DNA of 64,000 nucleotides. Source: Streblospio benedicti. Lineage: Eukaryota > Annelida > Polychaeta > Spionida > Spionidae. Under the pieces are notes generated by a model. It was not told where the DNA came from. It searched no databases and saw only the letters and a list, made by a program, of their open reading frames with translations. The translations under genes and the position numbers were made by a program. Shown in pieces: positions 12,000 to 26,400 of the stretch (positions are counted from its first letter, which is position 1; each line of letters begins with the position of its first letter). The stretch covers positions 46,716,793 through 46,780,792 of the forward strand of contig CM032666.1 in NCBI GenBank assembly GCA_019095985.1, given 5' to 3'.

Positions 12000-14680
12000 G
12001 TTTCCAATCTGTCTCCATGTAAATACACGTTTGTCAGAGAGGGCTAGTTTTCATCACGGTGGAGAGTGCCATTTCGTTTTTATGTTGAACGAGGCTGTAA
12101 TCAGCTGGCACCGGAATAGTTTCATTGTTGCTGTCTCACTGCAGCAAAGAGATACATAGCGTGACTGATGTTCAAGTCCCTCAGCTTGGGACACGCATGC
12201 TTTCGCTCGCCTTTTCACTCTCTTAAACACAGTCATTGAACTGAAGCGACACTACAAACAAGTGACCAAAATTCAATTAACGGGATTAAGTAAAAATAAC
12301 ACTGTATATGCTATATATACCACTGTACGTTTTGTAATTCAAGGTCGAGTTGAGCTTAAAAGGACAAAGTGTTTCTGCTTCAAGTCGATCTCTGTCCAAG
12401 CGATTACCCCTGCAAAGTTTGCTAATAAGGATGAAAGAGCCAGGTAGTCTGGCTGGCGACACAAGCATGAACATCCGCCTACGTAATAACTCTACTTTGC
12501 CCTACTCAATCAATTTCATCACCATTTGGAGATGCAGATCGACGAAAACGCAGGAGAACCCCGTTTTGAAATCCATAGTATAAATAACATTTAGTCCCGA
12601 TGTCTATTCAAAGATCGCAAATAATTTACAGTTTCATTAAAACATACAGATCAGCAGTGCAGCACATGGCGTAGAATTGTTATGATTGCATTCCTGAAAT
12701 TGCTAGTATCCAGAGAAGGATATTTAGTCTAGTACTAGGATTATTCCTCATGTTTCCATCGATAATCATGGGAACACGCACCACACGCAATATCTGTCCC
12801 GCCGAGCCCCCGCCTCCCAAATTACTACTTATATACAATATAGTATAGAAATGGACTAAAGTACACTGACATTGTTATGAAATACCAATACAAAGGAGAG
12901 TTTGTGCCTGTAGACACATGTACTCAAAAGCTAAAATTTGCCTGGGTTCAAATCGTCTTAATGTTATGCCGACCGCCCCACCCCCACCCCCACCCCACCC
13001 CCACCCCACCCCCATGGCCTGCTAAAACTGGCTGCTCACGGTCACTTCCAAGAAGTGCGCTACGTTCCTCATTAGCAATAACTCATTTGCGTCACGCTCT
13101 ATCACACAAATCTCGCAGACGTCTATTTTATCTCTTCTTCTAAACCATGTGGCTCTATTGTCAGTAATTGCTAATGTATTTACAACGATGCCATCAATTT
13201 GCACAATCTTCACTTGTCATTTCAAGGTTGCCCGCTGCCCCTTTGCCATCTCCCCTTTGCTGGCTGGTTTGCGCCACTTTCAACACCTCTCTTCCTAATC
13301 GCTGGAAGTAGGTCACAAGACCTTGGTTTAGACAGCGTGATAACAATTGTTACACATCCTAAACATGCCATCAAAACAGTTTTTGCACCTAGTAAACTAT
13401 GCACGTACTCTGGGAAGTGGAAAGTAGTGAGAGATTTGTGCGGTGTGCTGTCGATGTTAGTCTTCCTGCTTTGTTACTAGTTTATGTGGAAGGGGTTGGT
13501 GTTGATGTTCTAAATATAATATTCGTACCCCGTGCGCTGACGTTGACGCGTGAAGTTGAAAGACAGTCGACATTAGAGTTGATGCTGCTGTGGGGTTATT
13601 TCCAGACGAGCTCGGCCACACACTAACGTCATATGGTCAGTATGGAATGTATCCCCGTAATGTATCCTTAACGTGCACCTTTCATAATTGCTATGAGAAA
13701 AGTGTCGATAAAATGACGTAAATTAATGTTGTCCTCCATAAACGCTAAGGAGACATGTAAGCTATAAGAAGACTGGTATATATTTTAGCCTGTGACTTTC
13801 AATGTCAGCTAGTCAGCTAAATGCTTCCCTATCTCGGTGGTCACTCTCATTGATTGCTTTGTGCACCGTCCAGATAGATGTATTTTCAAGAGCACTCGCG
13901 GCTACTATCAAGGCTTTCCCTACAACTAAGGACACCAGATAAGACAGAAATGTGATAAATTATGTTATCCTTGGTTTCAATAGCTAACTGACCAGACAAC
14001 TTTTGTAACATCAACAATAGGTCACTAAGTACTTTCTAGAATTATTTGTTCATGACGCAAAATAGTGGACTGCACACACGTAAATGTAGTGGGCTTTAGA
14101 AGGAGGTCAAGACATCCCCTATCCGAAATTATTTTGGTCTCTATCCTAACATCCTTAATTTTCAGCACTTTCCCGACATCACACTTTTAAGAAATCTCTC
14201 ATTCCTCTTTTCTTTCTTTTTTCTTTTTTCTATTTTTTATTTTTATTTATTTATTTACTTGTTTTTTATTTTATTTTTTATTTTATTTTTATTTATTATT
14301 ATTATTATTTTTTTTTGGGGGGGTGGGGGGGTGCGGGCTTTTCCTCATTCCCCTTTCACCAGGCCTTTGTTCCACCATATCACTTCCTTTACCTCCACAC
14401 TTATGAGAGGCATATCCCAATATAATGTCAAAACAAATACTTGTTTACTGCTAGAAAGTTGGCCCCACTTTTAATTAAATGAAACTTACAACGTGCTCAG
14501 AGGTCACCATGTGAGTGCTCTGCTCACATCACACGTATCCAAGGAAACTTGACCCGCATACCATATCAACATGTGGATATTATGAAGGTCTATCCAAGAA
14601 CAAGGGAATAAACAAGGACAACAAACAACAGCGGAAAAAACAACAAAAACAACAGGAGCAGCAGAAGCAGAAGCAACAGC
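12000..14680. other. No gene recognised
   Basis: Contains the C-rich array at 12960-13015, a T-rich tract at about 14200-14310 and a G-run near 14317-14335. No protein family, RNA gene or terminal repeats were recognised. Confidence 0.55.
12960..13015. repeat. C-rich CCCCAC array
   Basis: Runs of CCCCA on the plus strand; the minus strand has more than four G-runs in close spacing and could form a G-quadruplex. Confidence 0.75.
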
Positions 14681-14686
14681 AGCACG

Positions 14687-14798
<112 letters not shown>

Positions 14799-14859
14799 CC
14801 AGCAGCACCAGTTGCACCGACCTGCAGCGCAGTGTATTACCAACTCACATTGCAAATAG

Positions 14860-16640
14860 AATTGTCTCATTGCTAGATTATTCTTGTATACAATAAACAA
14901 AATACTGTTTATGAAGAATGCAACAAGAGTTCTCAGTCCAAGTCGTATTATGGCTGCTACTTCATCAAATGCAACTTTAAGCGCACCATCACAAAATGGC
15001 CAATAATGGTATAATATAGATTAAAACTAATGGTAAATGTTGATCATAATCTTATCACAGCGTTATAATTTTCAATCATTAGATAATCAGGACGTAGCCA
15101 TTGGATATGCGAAGAGAATATCTTGTGTTTGTATCAGTTTGAAAGTGTCCACAAACAATTATAGTCTGCAACTCAAGACAAAATATCTGGATGCACAGAC
15201 TTCCACAACTAGAAACGGGAAGAACTTGGCGACGGTACTGTTTGTTTTGTCTCCAAGGATCAAGCCATGAAACGACGCTCACCAGATGATAGCGCTGGAT
15301 CGAGAGATCATCACCGATTACTGCTGCTGTAGAAACAAGAAGTTATGTCCGAGCGCACACTTATAATAGCAGATTTTCTACAAGGTGCTACATATTCACA
15401 GTCTGCACTAATTACAGTTACTCACTAGGCACACACAGCATACACCTTGATATGACATGTAAATGTTCTTTCATTAACCTTATACATATATCACAAATTT
15501 GTTCATTGCTTTTATGCCCCAAGTGGCCCCCGACCAAGTTATGCAATTAACAATACAATAGTTTTTATTTTTATTTTATGTCATTCAAGTTGAAAACCAA
15601 GTTTGCTTGGGTTACATGATATTGCAGGTGAGTTCCTTCACATATTTGTATTCAGTAACTATTTAGATTTTTTTCACCTCTACCCTATTTAGACTTTATA
15701 AACCAATGTGTTGTAATAGATAATAAAACATCTAAAAATACAATATGCATTTAAGATTTGTATTCGGCATTCGTTTTTACATTCAATTGCCATTCAGTAA
15801 ATGAAGCAGTTGCCATCATCCAGAACATATGAGGTCATATTTGAATGTTTCAATGTGAAGTTATATCAAAATGCCGTGTAACTATTAAAATGCGTTTATT
15901 ATATTGAAAGCCATACCATACCATGTCAACTGAGCGACTAGACATATTCGTTAGTTATTACAGGATATCTCATAAAAACATTATCCGGGCTATCAAAAGT
16001 ATGTTATTTTTTACCATTTTCAATGGAAAAATGACAAAAGATTATCACCGGTAGTCTGCTCCTGAACTTAATTTTGTGTAAGTATAAAAAGGCATTTTTT
16101 AATAATAATAAAAAACCAATAGAGATAATAAGTTCATATGATCTAGCAGTTTTAGCAGTGATCTAGCTTGTTCTGCAGTCTGCAGACAGGTAGGGTTTAT
16201 CGTCATCAACGTGGCAAACACGTCATTCATGCAGTTTTATTGCACATATTTCAGTGCAACTTCATTTGTCACTTAGTACAATTTTTATCAACTGATTGTG
16301 TCTGTGTTTGGGGGAGGGGGTGGGGGAAGCGTCGCCATTGTAATCTGAGACCATTCAGCGTTGACACCCTTGTGACAGTGTCTGCTCTGCACTTATCATC
16401 TCGCTAATGGCCTTTGCACACTTATTTTGAGTCAGCAAGAATGCTGCAGAACCAGCATGAACATGCAATTTTTAAAATTCTTGTCACATTCGGGAGAGAA
16501 CTTCGGTTATGATACTTCAAATTCCTTAAACGTCCACCGAAATGGGTCTCAAATAGAGTCGATGTAAATTTCCCTTACTACATTGCAATGTGGTGGGAGT
16601 GATGAAACTTCATCTCGAATGGAATTGGAACGTATAAGAA
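14860..16640. other. No gene recognised
   Basis: AT-rich; includes a G-run (GGGGGAGGGGGTGGGGG) near 16311-16327 with quadruplex potential. Nothing else is supported. Confidence 0.55.
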
Positions 16641-16642
16641 TT

Positions 16643-16885
16643 AAGGGACTGTGCAATATTTAACAAGCGGGGGGACCGGTGCATATCGAAAAACTTGTCT
16701 GAAAAAATTCTTGTCCCCTGCTGATGTGATGGAAAAAAAACTGATGTCCGATGAAAAAAAGTACATGTCCCATGTCCAACGAGAATGAAAAATCATCCGG
16801 TCCCTCTACTTTGCACCTTAAAGTACCTGTCCCCCTATCAAATGCACCGGTCCCCCTTCCTGGTAAATATTGCACCGTCCCTAAA
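16643..16885. mobile_element. Small MITE with GGGAC-GTGCAATATTTA ends
   Basis: Left TTAAGGGACTGTGCAATATT and right AATATTGCACCGTCCCTAAA are inverted. The interior repeats GGTCCC/TGTCCC words. About 240 bp, noncoding. A TTAA duplication is suggested at the left but is not intact at the right. Confidence 0.65.
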
Positions 16886-18052
16886 CACAATTGTGAGTGT
16901 GTGTGTGTGTGGGGGGGGGGGGGGATAGTGTTCTCGACATTTTATACCAATGTGTGAAATAAAACCCATACCAGGGCACATCCATCGTGGATTTATTCTC
17001 CAAAAAGCGTAAATGTACTTAGAATGTTAGAGGAATGCAAATCACGTGTGTCACATGGTGTTCTAGGGTTTAAAAAACGCAAGTTCTTCTACGTACATAT
17101 AGGTTGGGTAAAAGTCTTGCTTGTCGATTTTTTTTAAAGCGTGCATAATACATCTATTAGCATTCCCTTTTGAATGTGGGGCTGGGGCCTGCCGCAGAGG
17201 AATACATTCCAACTGCAGCACCACGTGACTCACCAGCCCACACGTGAGTGTGTCATCCGGTGTTAACATAACACAAATTGTAACATAGTCTAGACTTTCA
17301 CATTTTTGCGATAGCTGTTTCGTTCCGTCGACAAAACAAAACATCGCAGTTTATTTAACTTTTTTTTATTGGTCGACTACGCTTAAATAAAGTAGTCTAG
17401 TCTTGCTGGACACCGATTTAATTGCAGCTCATATTTTTTCAATTTCAATAATTGCATCGGTGCCTGGTAGATAATTAACAGTTGACAAATATGGGTCTGT
17501 TGGTTTATGGGTATCAATGCTTTGCCACTCTTTAAGTATTTTTGTGGATATCATTGTGCTACTTTTGTATTCATTGATTTTACAATATATTTTGGCCGAC
17601 TTTGCGTGCAAACCAATCCATTGGCATCCCCTTGGAGTAATAACCACCACTACTACTATCATTCGAGGTGCAATAAGTTGTTTTACCCTACATTTCCTGA
17701 CACTATAACATTTTATGTCCATGAAATACTACAGGTTTTCAAATTGTTGAAATGTAAGCGCCCAGGAAAAGGCCACCTTCGTGATTTTATTGCCAAAGCA
17801 TGTTCTGTGATGAACATGAAAATAACAATAAATTAATAGGCTGACTGCTCTAATAACACGACGCAAACGTGGTCAAAGTGACACAATGTAATCTAGACTA
17901 AGTCATTCGTCCGATGCATATGCCCATGATTTATGTACTGCGGGTATGACATCAGTACATGTACCTAGAAATAAAGTGTCTTCACGGAAGACATCAGACC
18001 CAAAAATATGATGAAGCTCTGAACTAATACCCCCACAAATAATGTCATAAGT

Positions 18053-18311
<259 letters not shown>

Positions 18312-18581
18312 TGCTAATGCAGTTATGTTACTAATATATGATATGAATTAAAGCAAAGAAAATTGTATTGCCTAATAATATAATGATTTGTCAATATTTT
18401 CATGAAAATGTCAAATATGTGACCCAAAAATGTACAGAATTGTTACCCTAAAATATACAGACGTTTCATAAATTATTAGCCAAAAATATAATCAATGAGG
18501 AAATCATAACACAAACGTATAATGGACGGCAAAAAGGTACCCCTATCCAGAGGCAAGTCCGTACCAACCCAGTCTATTGAA

Positions 18582-18605
18582 GCGCCCCCCCCCCCCCCCC
18601 CCCCC
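18582..18605. repeat. Poly-C run
   Basis: About 22 consecutive C; length is likely to be unreliable in assembly. Confidence 0.9.
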
Positions 18606-18609
18606 AGTG

Positions 18610-20670
18610 CCCACTTCACCTGAACTTGGAATGGAAGGCTTCTGGTGTACACGAGTGCAATTACTAAAAGTAGTTCACAAAACAATAACATATTAGACTT
18701 ATATTAATAACACGAAGATATCATATAAAGCTGGTTTTCAAATGTAGCATACCCTAGGTATGTATTATTTTAGTATATTAAATTGAATTCTTACTAATGT
18801 TGTATAGGGACCCATGTATATTTAGTGCACGTGTGAGTTTCAAAAACTGTGCGCGCATGTCTGCCAGATGTTAAATTTCAATTTTAAAACATTTGATGTG
18901 ATTTCATTCGCATGGAAAATTTTACATATTTTAATAGGTCTCAAACAACTTGTGTTCCACGACCCCATTAAAATTGCCTAATTATACCCCAAGATTCAAT
19001 ATTTTGAACGGCGCAAGATATAGGGTTATCATAGATCCAATGTACTGATTAGGGTTAACTCGCATGGAAATCACATTGGATTCGAACGGCGCTAATCCTC
19101 CAGATCCAAGGCTGCCACATTGGACGTAATACTATGTGGAAGATTTGAAACATTCTCTCAGTATCCACCACTTCAAGTCTACTTTCAAAATGTCCATGCT
19201 AGGCCTGGGAGCATGTTTCCACATGCACATGCAAATAATTATTCTCGGCAATGCACTCTAGTGAACATACCGCCTCAGAATGCACAATTTAACATGATTT
19301 TTTCCCGGAGAACATATACATGCCCAAAGACCTCTGTACAAGCGTATAGTCAATAAATTCTCACCACATGCATGTATAGACCAATTTCCGTCAAAATCCA
19401 AAATAGAATGGGCTTTCTTCCTGTGCTGGCTGGCGAACCTGTATGTTGGAAACTGCCTGCTTTCAATTTTTTTGTTAGATCTCAGCCCAAAACTATACAT
19501 TATTCGCTGTGGGATCTCAACGTTCCCTTGTATACCTCTTCCTTTTAATGATTACGCCCCCCCCCCCCTGATACCTCACTTTATTTTCTATGTGCTTTAT
19601 AACTATGCCACAGAGTTTGCATTACATATGTTTTCATTGAATTAACGCGTATAGTATGGCTCAATTATGGTTCTTATTAATAAGCTTACGTTACTATATA
19701 GCCGCATTGACGTGAAACGACATCTTAAAGAATTATATTTGGTGTTCGAGTGTATTCTGTGTTGCAGGCTTCATAAAGTATATCAAAATTCATAAAATAA
19801 GGTATATGAAATTCATACGTATAAGTATTTCACGCACATATATACGACCATGCTCAGGTGTCAAACTTTTTTTTGTCAGCGTGGGGTGGTGAGCTATATT
19901 TGCTTTTGTCGTTGTGGGGTCGTAAGCACTATGTGCAAGTCAAGTCCACAAAAGCTGGGGGTCGTAAGTCAGAAATCTAGCCCCATACCATATGCAATGA
20001 GCAGTCATTAAAAACATTTTTTTGATAAAGTATGGCTAAAACATAGAAGTTTACATGTCAGCTCAAACTGCATGGATGGCGGCAATGTCACAGAAATCTC
20101 TGGTACGCAGCATGATGCCATAGTCCCACTGTGATAATTCAAGACAAGCAGTGTACATGTTTAAATGTATTGGCAAATGTAATACTTTTAAAATTTATTC
20201 ATATTTATTTGATACAAATATGTTGTGATCTAGCATTGTTGCAAATCTGTTAATGGCACGAGTTTCTTTTGTTCACAATACGTGTACTGTCGACCTGGTT
20301 ATAACCACTTAATGATCCAGTTCCTGAGGTACTGCGTGAACAATCTGTTGGTAAGTTGGTTTCCATCACGATGATCCTATCCTTGGTACCACAAATAAAT
20401 AATGGTGTGTTTGCTGAACGCATCAAGCATGTATGAAATGCTCACATCAGCAGCAACAGTTACATCCCGGATTCAGAATAAATCAATAAATTAATGACTA
20501 ATTAAATCATATGCACATATTTACTGACATCATCCAAACACTGTTAGCGTCCACGCAATTGATAGAACTAATCGTATTAAGTCATAAATCAAACTGACGT
20601 AGTTTCATTCTCAGGTGTTCTTTAAGCCACTGGAAATCACATACACAGACACCTTACATAACACATACGC
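18610..20670. other. No gene recognised
   Basis: AT-rich intergenic sequence between the microsatellites and the 3' end of the LicD-family gene. No supported feature. Confidence 0.55.
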
Positions 20671-20673
20671 GAG

Positions 20674-20676
<3 letters not shown>

Positions 20677-20719
<43 letters not shown>

Positions 20720-20730
20720 CACACACACAA
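20677..20730. repeat. (GCAC)n then (AC)n
   Basis: About eleven ACGC copies passing into AC, ending three bases before the stop codon of the LicD-family gene. Confidence 0.93.
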
Positions 20731-20732
20731 CC

Positions 20733-21386
20733 TCAAAATAAAAACGTAGCACCATTAAAATCCTCCTGAACGACCACTGAATAGACCTTCCTGCCGCCTA
20801 TCACCACCGTCTCTAGCACCCCGTCGGCGCACGGCTCTCTCACCACAAACGGATAGTACGGCTGGAGGGAGTCGCACGGCGCGTACGCCGTCGACCACCA
20901 CGGCGCCTCGTCCTTGTGGTTCCAGGCGAACCGCTTGCACGTGAACTGCTTGTAATGTTGTTTTAAGATCTTGCCAGCGTGTCGAGGCGCGGGTAGCCAC
21001 AGGTACGAAAAAGGCCGCAACTGGAGAGGATAGAACCAGTCTTTGGGCACCACGAGGTGCCACGTGCGCTCAATATTGCGATTCCACACGTGGGTTTCGT
21101 TCTCGCCGTAGAAGGCCACGTCTACAAAAGGCCAGGTCCAAGGCATAGAGCCCGCCGACCGGCCATTTTGCCAGAATAGTTTGAACGTTCGCGTGAGTAA
21201 GTTATCGTGGATGTGTGATGCTATGCCACGTTCCTCAGTTTTGTCACTTGCCATCATACGTTCGAATCTGTCGAAGTGGTTAATGTTGACTATGATGTCC
21301 ACGTCATCATCCCAGGGAATTACGTCATGCATGACGTATGAACCGACCAGTGAGCCGTAGAAAAGGACGTAGGTGATGTTGAACTC
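20733..21386 (-). CDS. LicD-family protein exon 3: catalytic domain and stop
   Basis: Last exon (217 codons plus TGA) of a LicD/fukutin-type nucleotidyltransferase-fold protein, similar to the W02B3.4-like family of invertebrates. It starts EFNITYVLFYGSLVGSYVMH after a TTTGCAG acceptor; GSLVG followed by VIPWDDDVDIIV is the hallmark LicD motif, with the Asp residues expected to bind metal. WPFVDVAFYGEN supplies the second conserved Asp strand. Residues such as YPLQLRPFSYLWLPAPRHAG and CKRFAWNHKDE follow the usual order of the family. The exon is GC-rich compared with its surroundings. LicD relatives transfer phosphocholine or, in fukutin and FKRP, ribitol phosphate; the substrate here is unknown. 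With the other exons the protein is about 356 residues. Confidence 0.92.
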   Translation of the reverse strand, partial: EFNITYVLFYGSLVGSYVMHDVIPWDDDVDIIVNINHFDRFERMMASDKTEERGIASHIHDNLLTRTFKLFWQNGRSAGSMPWTWPFVDVAFYGENETHVWNRNIERTWHLVVPKDWFYPLQLRPFSYLWLPAPRHAGKILKQHYKQFTCKRFAWNHKDEAPWWSTAYAPCDSLQPYYPFVVREPCADGVLETVVIGGRKVYSVVVQEDFNGATFLF

Positions 21387-21815
21387 CTGCAAAGAAAAGA
21401 CAAATAACTATCAATGAATGAAAAATATTACCACTCTCCACAGCACGATGGTTGTGGTACAATTCTGTTCATATTAGTATCAATAGGAATACATGAGTCA
21501 TTTATTCCTGGTATCAATAGTATCCACGTCTATAATTCATGATTATTCAGGTGAATGTTGCAAAACTTTAAAGTATAGACACAGCTACCAGAAATTCTTG
21601 CTTAATATGGATACAGCAAAAGATTGGACAACAGAAAAAATCCTTGCAAAAAGATTCACTTTGAATGTGGTCTCAATGTTCGTGCTCATCATGAATGCTA
21701 TCAACGAGGAAAAAAGAGCAATGTTATGAAGGTCAAAATCCCCAATGACGCTTCTGTTCATCGGGAAGATATAGTTAAAGAGTCATACTGTCACATTGAA
21801 GAATGCCCCCATTAC

Positions 21816-21993
21816 CTCGAGAAGCTTCGCAACGTCAGCGACGAGCGCGATGCAAGCGTCATGCTCCTGGCGCGTGAGAACGCGCGGCAGCGTGGGCGCG
21901 GACAGCCAGGGCAGCGCGGCGGGCACGGCGGACAGCGACGTTGCGCGCGGCAGGCGCACACTGTAGTGCGGGGCCGAGGCGTAGTCTACGGTG
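21816..21993 (-). CDS. LicD-family protein exon 2
   Basis: Very GC-rich 178-base exon between a CTCGCAG acceptor and a GTAATG donor. It completes a Ser codon from exon 1 and encodes TVDYASAPHYSVRLPRATSL, then ...LPRVLTRQEHDACIALVADV and AKLLE, in phase with EFNITYVLFYG of exon 3. The helix LTRQEH...LVADVAKLLE just before the catalytic motif is the usual place of the helix that opens the LicD domain. Confidence 0.86.
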
Positions 21994-22053
21994 CTGCGAG
22001 CAGGAGAATGTGGCAGTGCTTCTATATATAACTATACGGTTCTTATAGATTCT

Positions 22054-22270
<217 letters not shown>

Positions 22271-22399
22271 TATAAAGGAGTGGGACTCTATGTCCTCTGT
22301 GTCACAGGAGTTAGGCTGGATATCGGTGTTAACAGGTAAGTGGTTGGCCACGCTGGTACCCTCAGTACACCTCTGGGGACCATCTTGTTACATTTGGAC

Positions 22400-23190
22400 A
22401 CATTTCTATCGATGTTTGATTTTGATTTGATTTTATTTTATTTATTATAGTGACACGTATTTTACATTTTCAAATACATAAAATCGATATATATTGAAAT
22501 ACCTAGCCCTTCTGGACTTATCTGTCACCTTAATACCAATAGATAAATGTGACGCCAAACAAATATGCAAGCAATGAAGTATATAAGTGATATGAAATAA
22601 ATAATACGTCTATAATAATATAATACACTTGATAATAAATGAAGAAATAAAGAATTATGTATAAATTGAATATAGCATATAATATAACATAATATAATTT
22701 AAGAATTATGTATAGATTCTAGACAGAATATGAAATTAGACATAGTATTACTAAAATACATTTAAATAATTGTGTATGCATTAGACATACATGTATGATA
22801 TAACTGAATACAACTTAAGAAATATAGACATAATATGAAAACAATAAGAAACGATAAGAGATCTTAAATGGTAAATCTATATCATTTGCATATAAATTAA
22901 CTGTATATATTTTGGCGTATGTTCCAGGCTTTGGAGATATAAACCAACACTTCTTTACAAAATTTTTTGATTAAATATATAAGTTTTTCCGACTCATTAA
23001 AATTATCAAACGCAATATTCATATTTCGAGCTTTTTCAAACAATTGGGATCTAATATCATTATAGGTGGGACAAATGCATAAAAAATGAGTTTCGTCTTC
23101 TGTACAACCTAGGTTACATAAATCACATGTTCTCTGTGCAATATCTAGATTCTTAAATCTGCCTGTGTAAATTGTAACATTGCCTGAATG
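22400..23190 (-). mobile_element. LINE 3' end (zf-RVT type tail)
   Basis: On the minus strand, 23190 down to about 22905 reads GRFKNLDIAQRTCDLCNLGC, TEDETHFLCICPTYNDIRSQ, ...KLIYLIKKFCKEVLVYISKA. The pattern RTCxLCN...ExHFLxxCPxYNDIR is the C-terminal zinc-knuckle tail common in LINE reverse transcriptases of aquatic invertebrates. An AT-rich 3' UTR-like tail runs to about 22400. It is 5'-truncated, begins almost at the exon 1 donor of the LicD gene and lies in the same orientation as that gene. Confidence 0.75.
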
Positions 23191-23207
23191 ACTCGCCGCC
23201 GACTAAC

Positions 23208-23446
23208 CTGTGTATGTAGGGCGTGACGTAGTAGGGAATGATGACGTACAGCATCATGGCGGCCTGAACCAGCAGCAACAACAGCAGGTTCCTTGCGTTG
23301 GAAGACCGGCGCAGAGGCACCAGCCGCCACGGGGACGTTATGGGCGAGGACATTATGAACGTATCTTGAGTAGAAGAAACGTTGTGTGAAGCCGAGACAC
23401 GCTTTCGATTTACATATCTTCCGGTCAAGAAATATCCACATTTCAT
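23208..23446 (-). CDS. LicD-family protein exon 1: signal anchor
   Basis: First coding exon, ending CAG before a GTTAGT donor. Two in-frame starts are possible: ATG at 23446 (MKCGYFLTGRYVNRKRV...) and ATG at 23353 (MSSPITSPWRLVPLRRSSNA). Either leaves a basic segment followed by a single hydrophobic stretch, NLLLLLLVQAAMMLYVII, which makes a type II Golgi-type membrane protein with the catalytic domain in the lumen. The inner start matches the usual short cytosolic tail better; the outer start is annotated here as the longest frame. The next 1.2 kb of intron holds a LINE 3' end and a long (CA)n tract. Confidence 0.78.
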
Positions 23447-23449
23447 CTA

Positions 23450-26400
23450 CTTGGCTAGTTTTAGGTTGTTAACTGACATGTAGGCCTACGTTTACAGTAC
23501 AGATTATATTTTTCTTTATCAACGTGCCGGTAATTTCCAGCACACACATGCTATTTCTTCTTATAACTGCCTCGTTAATTCTTTTGATTTAACTTTACTT
23601 CTTTGCTCAATGGCTTTGTCGTGTTTGTTGACGTTGACATCACGTGCACTGCTCTAGAAGCCGCTTGGACTCGCCAGCCCTGCACCAAAGCACCTGCAAC
23701 AGAAAAAAACGCATGGTCACTACTCCCTCTTCGCTTCGGTTTGCGTTGTAGATTAGGGTAAAGGTGGGTGGCTGGACTACTAGCAGTATGGTGAAATACA
23801 GCCAATTAACTCGTAAACATTGAATTGCAAAGCCATGTAAACTAATAATCATTGAAATGTCCATATGCCAGTGATCGACGACGTATTTCAACTGAGGTGA
23901 ACTTTTCTTTGTTTTCTTCTGGCTTTTCCCACCTCTGATAAGGGAGGATATCATATTAGCATAGATTATGAGAGCGGAAATGCTTTTAATACCAGACGAT
24001 AGTTTACATACATTTTCAGAAGATGCATCTTAGTGACTATGAATATTTAAAATGTTATATAGCCTGCATAATAAGCTTACTATTAAATAAACCAGATCAA
24101 TCAACTGTCATCTTTACAATGCGCATATATTGCTAAGAAATGTAAATTATTGATACATTTCTCTTAAGTATATATTATTTATATTATTTACAAGAGGAAA
24201 GAGAATCGTGATGTGACACAGTAACACTTTATCATCTCCAGATACACTAACAAGTTTGTATTCTGGTAACGTGATGTAAACTGACCATGTTACCGTTGCA
24301 TCACCATGTGGCATCATAAAAGTAATTACTCCCGAGCCATGACCATGGCTCTAGGTTTTTCTATTTATATGAATACTTATGTTAATTTCCTTTACAAAAA
24401 GTGTCTCTTCATATGATTTTAACAGTACAAAAAGAAGGCAAATTTACTATATGCTATAACTGTGAACTCTAGTGTTTACCCTACTGTTCAGGGTTCTCTC
24501 ATGAATATTCCGCATAATCCGTGGATATACGTGCGATTTGTGAGTGATGTGCCCTCAGCTGTTCACTAATAAGAATTTGCAGACTGTTGAATGCTTGTCC
24601 TTCAATGTATTGTAAAGCCTTGACAAGCTCGACGTTATTGGTTCTATACCCGAATTACCGGATGAATCACATCAGTGGTAATAAAACTACGAAATCAATT
24701 TTCCATCGATGTGACATTCAGTCGGTAGAAGAGCAAGCGTGGTACTGGCGGTCTATTTACTATTTCAGCATTAATACTTCCTGCCGCAACTATTGTAGAT
24801 CCTTATCCTATACAACTTCTTTGTTCATCCAGCTTTTTATTCAGAAGTTGTGAACATTTTTTAAACAGACAGATTCAAAAGAAAGTGTGTCTATTGATCA
24901 CGAAAGCCGCAAATTAATATCACATGATTTTTACATGGTCCTTACCAATAAGAAACCGTATAGATATGTTCTGCCAGCATACACATAAATTAAAAGAAGT
25001 AGTTCTATTATAGTACACCAGATAGTATTTTTATCACTTGTGAAAATGGGAAATTCTGATGGCCAAGTTCAGTCACAATTAAGGGTTATTCAAACGTATT
25101 CATCTCGCATTTGAATAGAACATAGACGATGTGAGGACAGATTAAAATGCCCCCTGATTCTGTTTGGTTATGCCCTTTACATATCACATTGTATCAAATA
25201 CTGGTGGGTCTGGGAATTCATTAATAATGTACATGAGTATCATTTATTTATTATATCGGGTTTTCATATTGCCTTCAATATCTAAAATTGAAAGAACAAT
25301 TATCAATTACATAAAAGTTACTGACGAAAGAGAAGTCTGTAACCGTAGCTTCCAATACAGACATAATTTGACCCCATGTGGTTGGTTCTATTATTCTGTC
25401 TCCATGGCAGGGTCATGTGACGGTTCATGTGGGGCATCATAAAAATCATGTGAATGACCTGTGATTTACCATTTCAATACATTGGTAAACGACGGGTAGT
25501 CAACTCAATAGCTAGTTTTGATTATCTACATATCTAAAATTTATTTCAACTGACATTTTTGTGCCTATTGTTTCATCAGTGCACAACACTACGTCAAAAG
25601 ACATACTTCAACAGCTGGGAACATATTATTTCAAATGGTACCATAAATCTTCATGAAATTATCAACTGGTGGATATTTGTGAAGACATATTTGTACACAT
25701 GCTGTAGAGCAAATCACATCTGTTGTAAATGAGTTGAATCTTATGCGATGTGACTCTTCCGACCCAAATACCATAACCAGTGAGCAACATTCTTAATAAC
25801 AGTCACACGTTCCATATTACACTCACGGCAGACCAATACAGTAAAATATATCGTCTTGGTTGTTGGATATTTTATACCAGTTAACATCATGGAATCAATA
25901 GAGGTATGTAGATTCATCATGGAATCACCTACCAGGTTCTCGTTATAATGAGCATTGAAGCCAGGCGTGGCCAGGCCTCATTGCCGACAAATACACGCAC
26001 GAGTAATGTCTGGCACTTGTACCTGGATACGCGTGGCCTTGGTTTAAATTGATGTTAATGTGATGCAGGACTGTTGATCAACCCCCACAGGTAAGGGGGC
26101 CAGGCTTTTACCGGGCCTCTCCAAAGCTCCCATTAAGAGGCCCATTCAGATATTCGCGCACGCATGACCTACTACATGTATCTATGATTCTGTGGCTCAG
26201 ATCAGGGACAGGATTGGTAGAATGACAAAGTATTCAGTACGGTGAGTTACCATACAATTGTCAAACTGACCGATACCCGGTACATATGTCTCATACACAT
26301 TGCACTGTAGTATCACGTACAATTCTTTCAAACTTATCGGTTATGGGGTATTAGCAGAAACCCTTAAGAGCTCTTATGGGTTTTATCGGTTTCTGGTATT

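Noticed and set aside
21859-22031. Arg/Gly-rich plus-strand frame opposite the LicD exon 2
   Set aside because: It is the antisense of a GC-rich coding exon; splice sites and the LicD motif support only the minus strand.
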